A DNA stretch of 44,693 nucleotides from an uncultured Woeseiaceae bacterium (GTDB lineage: Bacteria; Pseudomonadota; Gammaproteobacteria; Steroidobacterales; Woeseiaceae), in assembly GCA_945788625.1 (NCBI GenBank), contig CALZMQ010000056.1, forward strand, positions 1-44,693, read 5' to 3'. The translations under genes were made by a program, and so were the position numbers. The notes under the pieces are model-generated. The model made no database searches and was not told the origin of the DNA. It saw nothing but the letters and a program-made list of their open reading frames with translations. Every line of letters starts with the position of its first letter. Within the stretch, counting starts at the first letter, position 1. This document shows positions 7,818-17,361 of this stretch, piece after piece.

Positions 7818-10800
7818 ATGTTGAGCAAACGACTCAGCGCTTTATGTGCTGTGGCGCTCACCTGTGCTCCATGCATAGCGCCGGCAGCCAACTTCGATGT
7901 CAATAATCCCGCGGAGTTTCAGGCCGCACTGACCACGGCTCAGTCGAATGGTCAGAACGACGTCATCAACGTTTTCACGTGCTCGGGGACAGGTTGTATG
8001 ACTGACGGCATCGATATCTGGTACAACATCGCGACCAGGCTGACGTATACGGCCACCGTCACTGAAGAGTTCTCGCTGACCGTCGACGGCTTCGACTCCG
8101 ACACAAGAATCCTCGTGGGTAGCGGCAACGACGGGATACTCTTTATCGATACGACCGCCGCGACTAATGACCTCGCGGCAGTTATCGCGGTGCGTGGCCT
8201 CACGATCGTGAATGGCAATAACCTCGGTGTCCCCAATGACGGCGGCGGCGTGAATATCCAGGTCAACAGTGCCCAGGTCGAGGTCTCCGGCAGCGTGTTC
8301 GGCGGCAACGCGGCCGACGGCCATGGCGGTGCCCTCTTCATCCGGGCCGAAGGCATCGGCGAATTGCCGATCGCGATCTACGACGTCACGTTCGACACCA
8401 ACAGCGCCGGCGGCAACGGCGGCGGAGCCTATGTGGCCGCCACGAACAGCCACTTTGTCGACATCTTCAACGTGAGTTTCTTCGACAATGACGCCGCGAA
8501 CGGCGGTGGCCTGCATGTCGAGGGTCTCAATCCTGCGGATCCGGCATTCGAGCGCGTGATGTGGGTTCGTATCGACGACTACGACTTCTTTGACAACATC
8601 GCCCGATCCGGCAATGGCGGCGGCGCGGATATTGCGACCAACGACATGGACATTGGCGTAGGCGGCTTTGTCCGGAACCTGGCGACGAGCGGCAGCGGCG
8701 GTGGTCTTTACCTGCGCCGCAACTTCATCCGCTTCTGGATGGTCAATGCCGGTTTCACCGGTAACACGGCGGGTGTGGACGGCGGCGGATTCGCCACCGA
8801 AGAGAACATGGGTCCCGTCGTTACGATCACCAACAACACGATCTACGCCAACTCGGCCGTCGGCCGCGGCGGCGGAGCGTTGTTGACGATAGGCGGGTCC
8901 ACGGGCCTCGGCAGCGTCTACAACAACATCATCTACAACAATACGCAGGCCGTTTCCGGTCGAGATATTTACATAGACAACGACCCGTTCACGGACATCC
9001 CGGTAACCGTCAATTTCTTTAACAACGACATAACCGACCTGATGGGCTTCCCGGCGGCCAGCACGTACTTCGAAATAGTGGCACTTTCGGATCTGAATTC
9101 GGGCGCCAACATCGACGGTATGCCGTTGTTGCCGCTGATCGGCGATATTGACCCGGACCCGTCACAGGCCGTCGGTTCGCCCACGATCGATGCAGGCGAA
9201 AATACGGCCCCAGGGGCTTCCGGCGTGGACTGGGAAGGCGATCCACGACCCACCAATGGCGTCGTGGACATCGGTATGGATGAGTTCGTGCCGGGGGCGC
9301 TGCCCGAAGCCGATCTCAGCATTACCAAGACGGACAGCCCGGACCCCGTCACCGGTGGAGACGACGTGACCTACACCATCACGGTCACCAACAATGGTCC
9401 GGATGACGCCACCGGCGTCACGGTCATGGATACCCTGGACCAGACGGTCACGCTCGTATCGGCGATGTTCAACCAGGGCAGCCCCTGCACCTCGTCGGGC
9501 ACGCCCGAAGTAGTGACGTGCGCGCTCGGAGACCTCGCATCCGGCAACAGTGCCCCGGGAACCATCGTGGTCACAACGCCGGTCGTCACCGTGAATAGCG
9601 GTATCGGCAACTTCGTCAGCGTCACCGCGAACGAGACAGACCCGGACGTTGTGAACAACTCGGCCCAGCAGGGCACGACGGTATTGCCACCGGCCGGTCC
9701 CGCCCAGGCGGATCTTGCGGTCACGAAGACCGACACACCGGACCCGGTCTTTTCCGGCGGGCCGCAGCTGACCTACACGATCACGGTCGATAATAACGGC
9801 CCGGACACCGCTAGCGGTGTTTTGCTCTCGGATACGTTGCCCTCCGGTGTCACTTTCGTTTCGGCCAGCGCCAGCGCGGGTCAATGCGATGCCATGCCGG
9901 ACATGGCAGGCACGCTCAATTGCGGACTGGGGTCCCTGGCAACCAATGAGAATGCAACGGTCACGATTGTCGTGCAGCCCAATATTGTCGCTGCCGTAGA
10001 CACGATCACGAACACGGCAACGGTAACGGCAATCGAAGAGGACCCCGTGCCCGGCAATAACATGGCGTCAGAAGACACGACGGTGAACCCGCCGTTCGCT
10101 GACATGAGTGTAGTCGTTGGCTCCGCGCCGGCGTCTCCGTTGGTCAACGAGCAGATCACCTACAGCCTTACCGTGAACAATGGCGGTCCCAGCGACAATA
10201 CCGGCGTCATGCTCAGCGTCGCGCTGCCGTCACTGGCGACGTTTGAATCCGCCAGCATCGATCAGGGCACCTGTTCCGAAGCAAGCGGCACGGTGACCTG
10301 CACGATCGGCGACATGGCAGCAGGAGCGGACGTAAGCGGCCAGATCGTGGTAACAGCGCCCGGTCAAGCCGGTCTGCTCGTTCTTGCCGCGACTGTGACC
10401 GGCGACACCAGCGACCCGGCCATGGCTAACAACTCGGACACGGTGGATGTAATGGTCATAGACGTAGTCGACCTGGTGATCCAGGGCACGGCCAAGGGCA
10501 CCGGCAGCATTGGCTGGCCGGAGATTTTGCTGCTCGTCGGTACAGTGAGCCTCGTTGCGCTCAGGAGCGCGCGACGCCATCTCACCGGCACCTCTCACAC
10601 AATGCTGATAGCACTTGTCGGCGTCGCATCAATGCTCACGCTCGCCCCTGCCGGCCAGGCCCATGCAGAGGGCAACTGGTACATCGGCGGAAGCCTGGGC
10701 CAGGCTGACCTGGACTACAGCGCCGGCGACCTGCAAAGAGATCTCTCGAATCTCGGCTGGAGCATCGACAATCCCAGCGTGAACAGTTCGGATACCGCCT

Positions 10801-11243
10801 GGAAGGCCTACGGCGGCTTTGCGTTCACCGACTACGTCGCCGTGGAAGCGGGCTACGTCGACCTCGGCAAGGTGGTGACGCGATTCGGCGCCACGGTTCC
10901 GCCAACCCAGATCGATGCGATCCTCAGCGACACGTACAGCGTGCATCCCTACCAGGGCGACGGCTGGTTCGGCGCCGCGGTATTGAGCTGGCCTGTATCC
11001 CCGGACCGGTTCTTTGTCGTGGCCCGCGCGGGCATATTCGCCTGGGAATCCGACGTTGACGTACGTGTCATCAGCGGTGGCACCGGCAATGTTTCGGGCA
11101 CCGAAAGCGGCACAGACGGCATGTACGGTTTCGGGCTCGAGTGGCGCTTCAGCGAGCAGTGGTCCGTGACGGCGGACTGGGAGCGCTACAAATTCAATGA
11201 GTGGCTGGATGTGCCGTCGATCGGAATCAAGTTCGCATTCTGA
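7818..11243 (+). CDS. Surface protein: beta-helix, three DUF11 domains, GlyGly-CTERM-like segment, then OmpA-like outer-membrane barrel
   Basis: A 1141-residue protein with a strong Shine-Dalgarno (GGGAGAGG) and an N-terminal signal peptide ending near PAANFD. Residues about 25-490 form a right-handed beta-helix of Gly/Asn-rich rungs (repeated GGG and NNTI/NNII turns). Three DUF11 (conserved repeat) domains start near residues 497, 631 and 761, with the T-D-x-P-D-P and N-N-G-P signatures. Residues 896-922 are GSIGW, a hydrophobic helix and RSARRH, which looks like a GlyGly-CTERM sorting tail. Directly after it, M929 begins what looks like a second signal peptide ending GQAHA, followed by GNWYIGGSLGQA and a roughly 190-residue eight-strand-type barrel ending GIKFAF, with the terminal Phe expected for outer-membrane assembly. 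No stop separates the parts, so two ancestral genes appear fused. Confidence 0.85.
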   Translation: MLSKRLSALCAVALTCAPCIAPAANFDVNNPAEFQAALTTAQSNGQNDVINVFTCSGTGCMTDGIDIWYNIATRLTYTATVTEEFSLTVDGFDSDTRILVGSGNDGILFIDTTAATNDLAAVIAVRGLTIVNGNNLGVPNDGGGVNIQVNSAQVEVSGSVFGGNAADGHGGALFIRAEGIGELPIAIYDVTFDTNSAGGNGGGAYVAATNSHFVDIFNVSFFDNDAANGGGLHVEGLNPADPAFERVMWVRIDDYDFFDNIARSGNGGGADIATNDMDIGVGGFVRNLATSGSGGGLYLRRNFIRFWMVNAGFTGNTAGVDGGGFATEENMGPVVTITNNTIYANSAVGRGGGALLTIGGSTGLGSVYNNIIYNNTQAVSGRDIYIDNDPFTDIPVTVNFFNNDITDLMGFPAASTYFEIVALSDLNSGANIDGMPLLPLIGDIDPDPSQAVGSPTIDAGENTAPGASGVDWEGDPRPTNGVVDIGMDEFVPGALPEADLSITKTDSPDPVTGGDDVTYTITVTNNGPDDATGVTVMDTLDQTVTLVSAMFNQGSPCTSSGTPEVVTCALGDLASGNSAPGTIVVTTPVVTVNSGIGNFVSVTANETDPDVVNNSAQQGTTVLPPAGPAQADLAVTKTDTPDPVFSGGPQLTYTITVDNNGPDTASGVLLSDTLPSGVTFVSASASAGQCDAMPDMAGTLNCGLGSLATNENATVTIVVQPNIVAAVDTITNTATVTAIEEDPVPGNNMASEDTTVNPPFADMSVVVGSAPASPLVNEQITYSLTVNNGGPSDNTGVMLSVALPSLATFESASIDQGTCSEASGTVTCTIGDMAAGADVSGQIVVTAPGQAGLLVLAATVTGDTSDPAMANNSDTVDVMVIDVVDLVIQGTAKGTGSIGWPEILLLVGTVSLVALRSARRHLTGTSHTMLIALVGVASMLTLAPAGQAHAEGNWYIGGSLGQADLDYSAGDLQRDLSNLGWSIDNPSVNSSDTAWKAYGGFAFTDYVAVEAGYVDLGKVVTRFGATVPPTQIDAILSDTYSVHPYQGDGWFGAAVLSWPVSPDRFFVVARAGIFAWESDVDVRVISGGTGNVSGTESGTDGMYGFGLEWRFSEQWSVTADWERYKFNEWLDVPSIGIKFAF

Positions 11244-11261
11244 TACCGCAGCAGCAGCAAC

Positions 11262-11307
11262 AGACGGCCAACGATTCGTTCATTTCTTTAACGAAAGTTG
11301 GCCGTCT
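11262..11307 (+). terminator. Hairpin terminator candidate after the surface protein gene
   Basis: Perfect 11-base inverted repeat, AGACGGCCAAC (11262-11272) and GTTGGCCGTCT (11297-11307). It is extended inward by TTCGTT/AACGAA after a small bulge and starts 18 bases after the stop codon. No T-run follows, so it may be a hairpin that stabilises mRNA ends rather than an intrinsic terminator. Confidence 0.55.
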
Positions 11308-11420
11308 CCTGTGCAAATCAGCCGATTACGCTTATTGGGTGCCTCCTGGCATTGCAACTTGCGGGCTTGCGCTCGATCATAGCGTCGAGTATCTCGCACG
11401 TAGCCTGTTGGACCCCTAAT

Positions 11421-11888
11421 ATGATCAAGAGCCTGTTCGTCCAGATAGTTGAATCGATTTCGTCCACGGAGTCCGGCGCCGCAGAGGCGCATGAACGCGA
11501 GGCCGCGCTGCGCCTGGCAACGGCGGTGCTGATGATTGACGTCGCACGCGCCGATCACGTGTTCGAGGAAAGTGAGTTCGATCGCGTCCTGCAGCTGGTC
11601 GAGAATCACTTCAAGCTGACGCCCGAGCAGGCGGCACAGCTCGTCAACGAAGCGAGCGACAGGGCGGAGGACCTGGTCTCCGCCTACGAATTCACGGAAG
11701 TTTTGCACAAACACCTCAGCGACGATGAAAAAGCGCGTATCGTCAGCCTGCTATGGCAAATTGCCTATGCCGACGGCCGGCTCGATAAGTACGAAGACTC
11801 GCTCGTGCGCAAGATCGGAGACCTGCTGTACGTCAGCCGCGGCCGCGCGATGCGACTCAAACACGACGCTCAGCGGGAAATACAGTGA
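11421..11888 (+). CDS. TerB-like (tellurite-resistance/DjlA-type) helical protein
   Basis: A 155-residue all-helical cytoplasmic protein. The pattern of an acidic helix (LMIDVARADHVFEESE) followed by a second copy (IAYADGRLDKYEDSLVRKI) is the TerB / DjlA N-terminal metal-binding fold; each repeat carries Asp/Glu residues likely to bind a metal. Proteins of this small family are common in Proteobacteria and are usually not part of a real tellurite operon; their job is unclear. The frame is open back to 11298, but the ATG at 11421 gives the usual N-terminus. Its TGA overlaps the GTG of the oligopeptidase gene (GTGA), so the two are coupled. Confidence 0.8.
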   Translation: MIKSLFVQIVESISSTESGAAEAHEREAALRLATAVLMIDVARADHVFEESEFDRVLQLVENHFKLTPEQAAQLVNEASDRAEDLVSAYEFTEVLHKHLSDDEKARIVSLLWQIAYADGRLDKYEDSLVRKIGDLLYVSRGRAMRLKHDAQREIQ

Positions 11889-13987
11889 GAATAAAGACAC
11901 TGGCTCTATTGGCTCCGATATTCATGATTAATGCCTGCTCAGACAGTCAACCCGACTACCCCGTGGCGGAAAAACGGCCCGTCGAGCTCGAACGGCACGG
12001 CGACGTCCGCATCGATGATTATTTCTGGCTGAATCAGCGCGATGACGACGAGGTCATCGCGTACCTGGAAGCCGAGAACGCGTACGCCGAATCGGTGCTG
12101 TCCGACTCCTCGGGACTCCGCGAGCGCCTGATCGCGGAGATGGCGTCGCGCATCAAGGAGGACGAGTCGTCAGCCCCCTATCGTCACGGGGAATATTACT
12201 ATTACAGACGCTACGAGATCGGCAAGGAATACCCGATCTACTGTCGCAGGAAAGGCTCGACCGATACCGATGAGGAGATACTACTCGACGTCAACGCGAT
12301 TGCCGGCGACGAGGACTATTTTTCGGTGCGGGGCGTTCGCGTCAGCCCGGATCACCAGACCCTGTCTTACGGCGTCGATACGCGCGGGCGCCGTTTCTAC
12401 GACCTTCATTTCATAGACCTGGCCACAGGGGATCATTACGCCGACACTGTCGACGACGTCACGACGAACTACGTCTGGGCCAACGACAGCAAGACCATCG
12501 TGTACGTACGCCAGGATCCCGATACATTGCGCTGGAACCGGGCTTACACGCATGAACTCAGTGGCGGCGCAGACACCCTGGTCTACGAAGAGCCCGACGA
12601 GACCTTTGGCGTGTACACGTACAAGTCATTGTCCGGCCAGTTCGTGTACCTGCACAGCTTCAGCACGCTCGCGACGGAAGTGCGGTACGTCTCGGCCGAC
12701 GCTCCGAGCGCGGACATGCGCGTATTCCTGCCGCGCGAGGCCGAGCACGAATATCTCGTGACCGACGGCGGCGATCGCTTCTTCGTTCAAAGCAACGAGA
12801 ATGCCCGCAACTTCCAGCTGCTGGAGGCACCGCTCGACAATACGGCAAAAGACGCCTGGGAAGTCGTGATTCCGCACCGGGATGACGTGCTGATGGAAGG
12901 ATTTGAGGTGCTCTCGGGTCATATCGTGATCGATGAAAAACACGATGGCATGGATCGACTGGAAGTCTTCGATCGCAGCGGCGGCACAGTGCACGCCATT
13001 GCATTCGACGAGGCCGCATTCGAGTTGTCCGCCGGCGACAACTACGAATACGACAGCACCGTCTATCGCTACGGCTACGAGTCGATGACGCGGCCGGAAT
13101 CGGTCTACGATTACGATCTCGTCGCGCAACAGTCCGAGCTCGTCTGGCAGAAGGAAATCCCGGGCAGTTTCGATCCCGGCGACTACCACTCGGAGCGGCT
13201 GTTTGCCGAGGCGCGGGACGGCGCCCGGGTCCCGGTGTCGCTGGTGTATCGCAAGGGCATTGAAATGGACGGCAGCAACCCGTTGCTGCAGTACGGCTAC
13301 GGCTCCTACGGCATCAGTATCGGCCCTGACTTCGACAGGAACATGCTGAGCCTGCTCGATCGGGGTTTCGTTTTCGCGATAGCGCACATTCGCGGCGGCT
13401 CGGAGATGGGCCGGCAGTGGTATTACGACGGCCGCCAGCTCGCGAAGATGAATACATTCACCGATTTCATCGACGTTTCGAAGTTCCTCATCGCCGAAGG
13501 CTACACGTCGGCCGAACACCTGTACGCGCGTGGCGGCAGCGCGGGCGGACTGCTCATGGGCGCCGTTGTCAATATGGCGCCGGAACTCTACAACGGCATC
13601 TCGACACGGGTGCCGTTTGTCGATGTTGTCACTACCATGCTCGATGAGAGCATTCCCCTGACGGCCGGCGAGTGGGACGAATGGGGTGACCCGAGAGAGA
13701 AACCGTTTTACGAGTACATGTTGTCGTACTCGCCGTACGACCAGGTGGCACGACAGTACTATCCGCACATGCTCGTGACGACCGGCCTGCATGATTCGCA
13801 AGTGCAGTACTGGGAACCCGCGAAGTGGGTCGCCAAGCTGCGCGACTACAAGACCGACGACAATCTGCTGTTGCTCAAGACCGACATGCAGGCGGGGCAC
13901 AGCGGCAAGACCGGGCGCTTCCAGCGACTCGAAGACGACGCGCTGTACTACACGTTCTTTCTGAATCTCGAAGGTATAAGCGAATGA
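11885..13987 (+). CDS. ptrB: Oligopeptidase B-like S9A peptidase, predicted lipoprotein
   Basis: A 700-residue serine peptidase of the prolyl oligopeptidase family. Residues 30-420 form the beta-propeller that limits access to short peptides; the C-terminal alpha/beta-hydrolase carries Ser552 in GGSAGG, Asp637 in GLHDSQ and His672 in AGHSGKTGR. The IRGGSEMGRQWY stretch and the AGHSGK tail are oligopeptidase B features, implying cleavage of short peptides after Arg or Lys. Unlike the classical cytosolic enzyme, it starts with a lipoprotein-type signal (Cys18 after IFMINA), placing it in the periplasm. It starts with GTG, overlapping the TerB-like gene by four bases, and ends overlapping the isoaspartyl peptidase ATG (ATGA). 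Confidence 0.92.
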   Translation: MRIKTLALLAPIFMINACSDSQPDYPVAEKRPVELERHGDVRIDDYFWLNQRDDDEVIAYLEAENAYAESVLSDSSGLRERLIAEMASRIKEDESSAPYRHGEYYYYRRYEIGKEYPIYCRRKGSTDTDEEILLDVNAIAGDEDYFSVRGVRVSPDHQTLSYGVDTRGRRFYDLHFIDLATGDHYADTVDDVTTNYVWANDSKTIVYVRQDPDTLRWNRAYTHELSGGADTLVYEEPDETFGVYTYKSLSGQFVYLHSFSTLATEVRYVSADAPSADMRVFLPREAEHEYLVTDGGDRFFVQSNENARNFQLLEAPLDNTAKDAWEVVIPHRDDVLMEGFEVLSGHIVIDEKHDGMDRLEVFDRSGGTVHAIAFDEAAFELSAGDNYEYDSTVYRYGYESMTRPESVYDYDLVAQQSELVWQKEIPGSFDPGDYHSERLFAEARDGARVPVSLVYRKGIEMDGSNPLLQYGYGSYGISIGPDFDRNMLSLLDRGFVFAIAHIRGGSEMGRQWYYDGRQLAKMNTFTDFIDVSKFLIAEGYTSAEHLYARGGSAGGLLMGAVVNMAPELYNGISTRVPFVDVVTTMLDESIPLTAGEWDEWGDPREKPFYEYMLSYSPYDQVARQYYPHMLVTTGLHDSQVQYWEPAKWVAKLRDYKTDDNLLLLKTDMQAGHSGKTGRFQRLEDDALYYTFFLNLEGISE

Positions 13988-15039
13988 CCGACAGAAGCCA
14001 CGCATTGCTCCTCGCAACCGTTGCCACGGCATTGATAGCAATCGGCGGCAACGCCCGGGCCCAGGGAATGACGGAAATTCCCGATGTCGGCAGTTCGCCC
14101 GACTGGGTCATTGCAATTCACGGTGGTGCCGGTAACACCAGTCGCGATGACCTGTCCGCGGAGCTGGAGGCGCAGAATCGCGCCGATCTCAAAGCCGCAC
14201 TGGAAGCCGGGGCCAAGCTCCTCGAAAACGGCGCGAGCGGGCCGGAGGCAATAGTCGCCGCCCTCACGATTCTCGAGGACTCGCCACGATTCAATGCGGG
14301 CCGGGGTGCGGCACTGGACGAACACGGCCAGGCTCGTCATGACTCGTCTATCATGCGCGGCGATACGCTTGCCGCCGGCGGTATTGCGGGCAGCTCCAGG
14401 ATACGAAATCCGATTGCTGCCGCGCTCGCGGTCATGGAGAAAACGCAAAACGTCATGCTGCGGGGTGAAGGCGCCGACTGGTTCGCGTCGGAGAACGGCC
14501 TCGAGCTCGCGGACCCGCTGTACTTCATCACCGAGCACCGGCGCCGGTTGCTGCTCGAAAAACGCGCGCAGAACCCCGGCACAACGGCAGCCAACGTACA
14601 GGACAACTCGGTTTTCGGAACCGTCGGCGCAGTCGTGCTCGATAGAGACGGCAACCTGTCGGCGGGAACGACCACGGGCGGGCGAACCAACAAGCGTTTC
14701 GGCCGTGTCGGCGATACACCCATCATCGGCGCCGGCACCTATGCGTCCAACACCTCGTGCGGAGTATCGGGCACCGGTCACGGCGAATACTTCATGCGTT
14801 GGACTGTCGCCCGGGACATCTGCGCACGCGTCGAGTTGGCCGGCGAGTCACTCGAGCAGGCGGCGGAAACGCTGCTCGTCGAGATGCTGCTACCGGCTGG
14901 CGGTACCGGCGGCGTCGTCACGATGCAGCCCTCCGGCAAGACCGTATTCGTCGCAACGACGGCTAACCTGAAGCGCGGCGTCATGTCGTCGTCGACGCCG
15001 GCACGGGTCGCGGTCTATTCCAACGAAGAGGTTCAATAG
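13984..15039 (+). CDS. iaaA: Isoaspartyl peptidase / L-asparaginase, plant-type Ntn hydrolase, exported
   Basis: A 351-residue precursor with a signal peptide (LLLATVATALIAIGGNARAQ). The mature enzyme begins WVIAIHGGAGN, the family signature. Autocatalytic cleavage is expected before Thr213 in FGTVGAVVLD, giving alpha and beta subunits with Thr213 as nucleophile; GGRTNKRFGRVGDTPIIGAGTYA contributes the substrate pocket. The family hydrolyses beta-aspartyl dipeptides and L-asparagine. The ATG at 13984 overlaps the oligopeptidase stop (ATGA); the longer frame to 13825 is read-through over the previous gene. Paired with a peptidase, it probably finishes degradation of damaged or environmental peptides in the periplasm. 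Confidence 0.92.
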   Translation: MTDRSHALLLATVATALIAIGGNARAQGMTEIPDVGSSPDWVIAIHGGAGNTSRDDLSAELEAQNRADLKAALEAGAKLLENGASGPEAIVAALTILEDSPRFNAGRGAALDEHGQARHDSSIMRGDTLAAGGIAGSSRIRNPIAAALAVMEKTQNVMLRGEGADWFASENGLELADPLYFITEHRRRLLLEKRAQNPGTTAANVQDNSVFGTVGAVVLDRDGNLSAGTTTGGRTNKRFGRVGDTPIIGAGTYASNTSCGVSGTGHGEYFMRWTVARDICARVELAGESLEQAAETLLVEMLLPAGGTGGVVTMQPSGKTVFVATTANLKRGVMSSSTPARVAVYSNEEVQ

Positions 15040-15417
15040 GCCTTGCGAAACAGCAGGGCCGGGTACACCTCGCGGTTCGTCGGGGCCGGACGCCTGTTCC
15101 AGGCGGGATGGAATATCGTCACACTTTTTTCCGCCTGGCCGACCTTGGTTGTCTGATTATGTAAAAACCGCTTGTCTGGCAAGCGATTTTTACAATAAAT
15201 TCGCCTGGCCTCTGCGACCTCTCGTTTGGCTGAACATAAGGCGGGGCCAACGTTTCAGCCGATTCGCCGGTTCCGGTCTTTATGGCAAACGCGCAAATCT
15301 CCCGCCAGACCAGTAAATCCGCCGGTTTCGCTCGCTTTCTTGACGCCGTTCATAGCGCGACCTGTGAACTCCGCCCAGAATGAACGTCCTGCATCGTTTG
15401 GTTCGATGGGTATTTGT
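15040..15417 (+). other. Intergenic region of 378 bases before the sensor kinase
   Basis: No convincing gene. It holds a small hairpin (CGCCTG-TTC-CAGGCG, 15091-15105) and a strong terminator-like hairpin at 15161-15193. The remaining 220 bases should carry the promoter for the kinase operon, but I see no clear boxes. The open frame of the kinase extends back to 15226 without good coding character. Confidence 0.6.
15161..15193. terminator. Intrinsic, possibly bidirectional, terminator after the peptidase operon
   Basis: GTAAAAACCGCTTG, loop TCTGG, then CAAGCGATTTTTAC: a 14-base stem with a single mismatch, carrying an A-run on the left arm and a T-run on the right arm. It lies 122 bases after the isoaspartyl peptidase stop and ahead of the kinase operon. 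Confidence 0.7.
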
Positions 15418-17325
15418 ATGCTAAGAGCTTCGCTGGCGGTCCTGGCCGCCCTTTTGTTGGTGGGCGTTTTGTCTGTGCTGATCGTCGAATCCAGGGCGGT
15501 CAAGGAAGACTATTACGCCGCACACGCCGAGCGCGTGCGTGCCATCGAAACCAGCAGGACCGATCTCACTTCGATCATCCAGAGCACGCAGGGCGCATTC
15601 GACGATGGCCGGCAGGTATCCAGTTCGACCGAACTCGCGTTCCTACGCCTGTCCGAGAACAACGTATTACTGCAGGGCGCCGAAGAACGTGTGCGCGAGA
15701 ATGCCGCGGTCGACTCCCAGCTCACCGCATATGACGCAGAACTCGGCAGGTTCGTGCGTGACGGCCAGGCTTTTGCCGCACGTCAAAACGCGTTCGCCGA
15801 CGCATTGCGCACGATGCAGGAAGAGTCGCCTTTGGTCGTCAAGGACCTGCGACGATTCGATCTGCGCCTGCAATCTCAGAACGCTTTTTCGCTCGCGATT
15901 GACATCATCGAGTATGCGACCGGCGCCGGCGGCCAGGATAGCGCACAGTTGCAAGAACAAATCGAGGAGCTACGCAGCAATTCGAGAGTCAATTCGCTCG
16001 CGCCGGGCACGGTCGATGCCTTCGCCGACGCCGCAAGTGAGGTAATCACGAACCGCGCGGAGGCGGCCACGGCACTGCAGGCGCTGGGCGCGAGCAGCAT
16101 CAATCAGACCTTGTGGACCTTGTCCAACGAGATTCTGAACGACAACCGCCGCACGGTGCGCCGCGCCGAAATGGCTCGATTGCTGCTTTCCGTTTGCACC
16201 GTGTTGCTGCTCGTGGGTTCGGGATACGCGATGTTCCGGCTGCAGACCAGCTACCGCGAGTTGAACAAGAGCAACCGCGACCTCGAAAGCATGAACAACT
16301 CCCTCGAAGAGCACGTTGCCGAGCGCACGCATGAACTGTCGGACGCGTATGACGACCTCAAGGAATCGCAGGTCCAGCTCGTACAGGCGGAAAAAATGTC
16401 GTCCCTCGGTGAGCTGGTCGCCGGAATCAGCCACGAGATCAACACGCCGCTCTGGTATCTCATCAGCAACGCCACGGTATTGCAGGAACGCATGGATGTG
16501 ATCGGCGAGTTCTGCGACATCGCGGATCGCATGATCCGGGCCGCGCAATCGAAAACCAACGTGAAAGAGGCCGTCAGCCGCGGCCTGGTGGATATCCAGC
16601 GCATGCTGAAAGACGGCATGAAAGACGATATCGATGAAGCAAAGGATCTCATCAAGGACAGCATCGAAGGCCTGGAAGAGCTGACTGAGCTGGCCCAGAG
16701 CCTGAAGGACTTCAGCCGGCTCGATCGCGCCCGCCACGGCGAATTCAATGTCAACGACGGTCTCGACAAGACCTTGCTGATCGCGAAGAACCGCCTGAAG
16801 AACAAGGTGACGGTGCACAAGTACTATGGCGAACTGCCTTCGGTTCACTGTTCGCCGTCGCAGATCAACCAGATCTTCCTCAACCTGCTGACGAATGCGG
16901 CCGACGCCATCGAGAGCAGTGGCGACGTCGTTATTCGCACGCTCGCCGAGGACAACAGGGTGCGCGTCAGTATCGCCGATACCGGCTCGGGCATCCCTGC
17001 CGACGTAATGTCGAAAATCCGCGACCCGTTCTTCACGACCAAGGAAGTCGGCAAGGGAACCGGCCTCGGGCTTTCCATCGTCGACCAGATCGTTACATCG
17101 CACGGCGGTGAGCTTCTGATCGAATCCGAACACGGAAAAGGCACGACGGTGACTATCGTGCTGCCGATCGTTGCCGCCGCGCCGGCGGAGGAAGCTGAGC
17201 AACCCGCGCAGGACGAGCAGCCGATTGACGACGCGGCCGCGAACGACCCGGAAATCGATGCCGCGCCGGAAGCGGAAGAGGCAATCGACGACGATGTCGA
17301 CGAACCCGACGTAGCGTCGGTCTGA
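15418..17325 (+). CDS. Membrane sensor histidine kinase with large helical periplasmic domain
   Basis: About 635 residues from the ATG at 15418; an ATG at 15406 is an alternative. TM1 lies at residues 5-25, followed by an all-helical periplasmic sensor of about 240 residues (possibly a DAHL/four-helix type), TM2 (MARLLLSVCTVLLLVGSGYAM), a coiled coil and the kinase core. The core has His339 in GISHEINTPLW, N box FLNLLTNAADAI, G1 IADTGSGIP, F box RDPFFTTK and G2 GKGTGLGLS. The insertion between helix 1 and 2 of the dimerisation domain is long (many K/D/E residues). The last 60 residues are a very acidic, Pro/Ala-rich tail. The double-receiver regulator follows after 36 bases and is the likely partner. 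Ligand unknown. Confidence 0.9.
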   Translation: MLRASLAVLAALLLVGVLSVLIVESRAVKEDYYAAHAERVRAIETSRTDLTSIIQSTQGAFDDGRQVSSSTELAFLRLSENNVLLQGAEERVRENAAVDSQLTAYDAELGRFVRDGQAFAARQNAFADALRTMQEESPLVVKDLRRFDLRLQSQNAFSLAIDIIEYATGAGGQDSAQLQEQIEELRSNSRVNSLAPGTVDAFADAASEVITNRAEAATALQALGASSINQTLWTLSNEILNDNRRTVRRAEMARLLLSVCTVLLLVGSGYAMFRLQTSYRELNKSNRDLESMNNSLEEHVAERTHELSDAYDDLKESQVQLVQAEKMSSLGELVAGISHEINTPLWYLISNATVLQERMDVIGEFCDIADRMIRAAQSKTNVKEAVSRGLVDIQRMLKDGMKDDIDEAKDLIKDSIEGLEELTELAQSLKDFSRLDRARHGEFNVNDGLDKTLLIAKNRLKNKVTVHKYYGELPSVHCSPSQINQIFLNLLTNAADAIESSGDVVIRTLAEDNRVRVSIADTGSGIPADVMSKIRDPFFTTKEVGKGTGLGLSIVDQIVTSHGGELLIESEHGKGTTVTIVLPIVAAAPAEEAEQPAQDEQPIDDAAANDPEIDAAPEAEEAIDDDVDEPDVASV

Positions 17326-17361
17326 ACACGGCCAAAAACGAAGGCATAAAGAAGACAAGAG

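Noticed and set aside
8200..8900. DNA tandem repeat in the surface protein gene
   Set aside because: The repeated GGCGGCGG tracts encode the turns of beta-helix rungs; units vary in length and sequence, so it is protein repetition, not a DNA satellite.
11421..11888. True tellurite resistance locus
   Set aside because: Only a lone TerB-like gene is present with peptidase genes; no terC, terD or terZ homologue is nearby.
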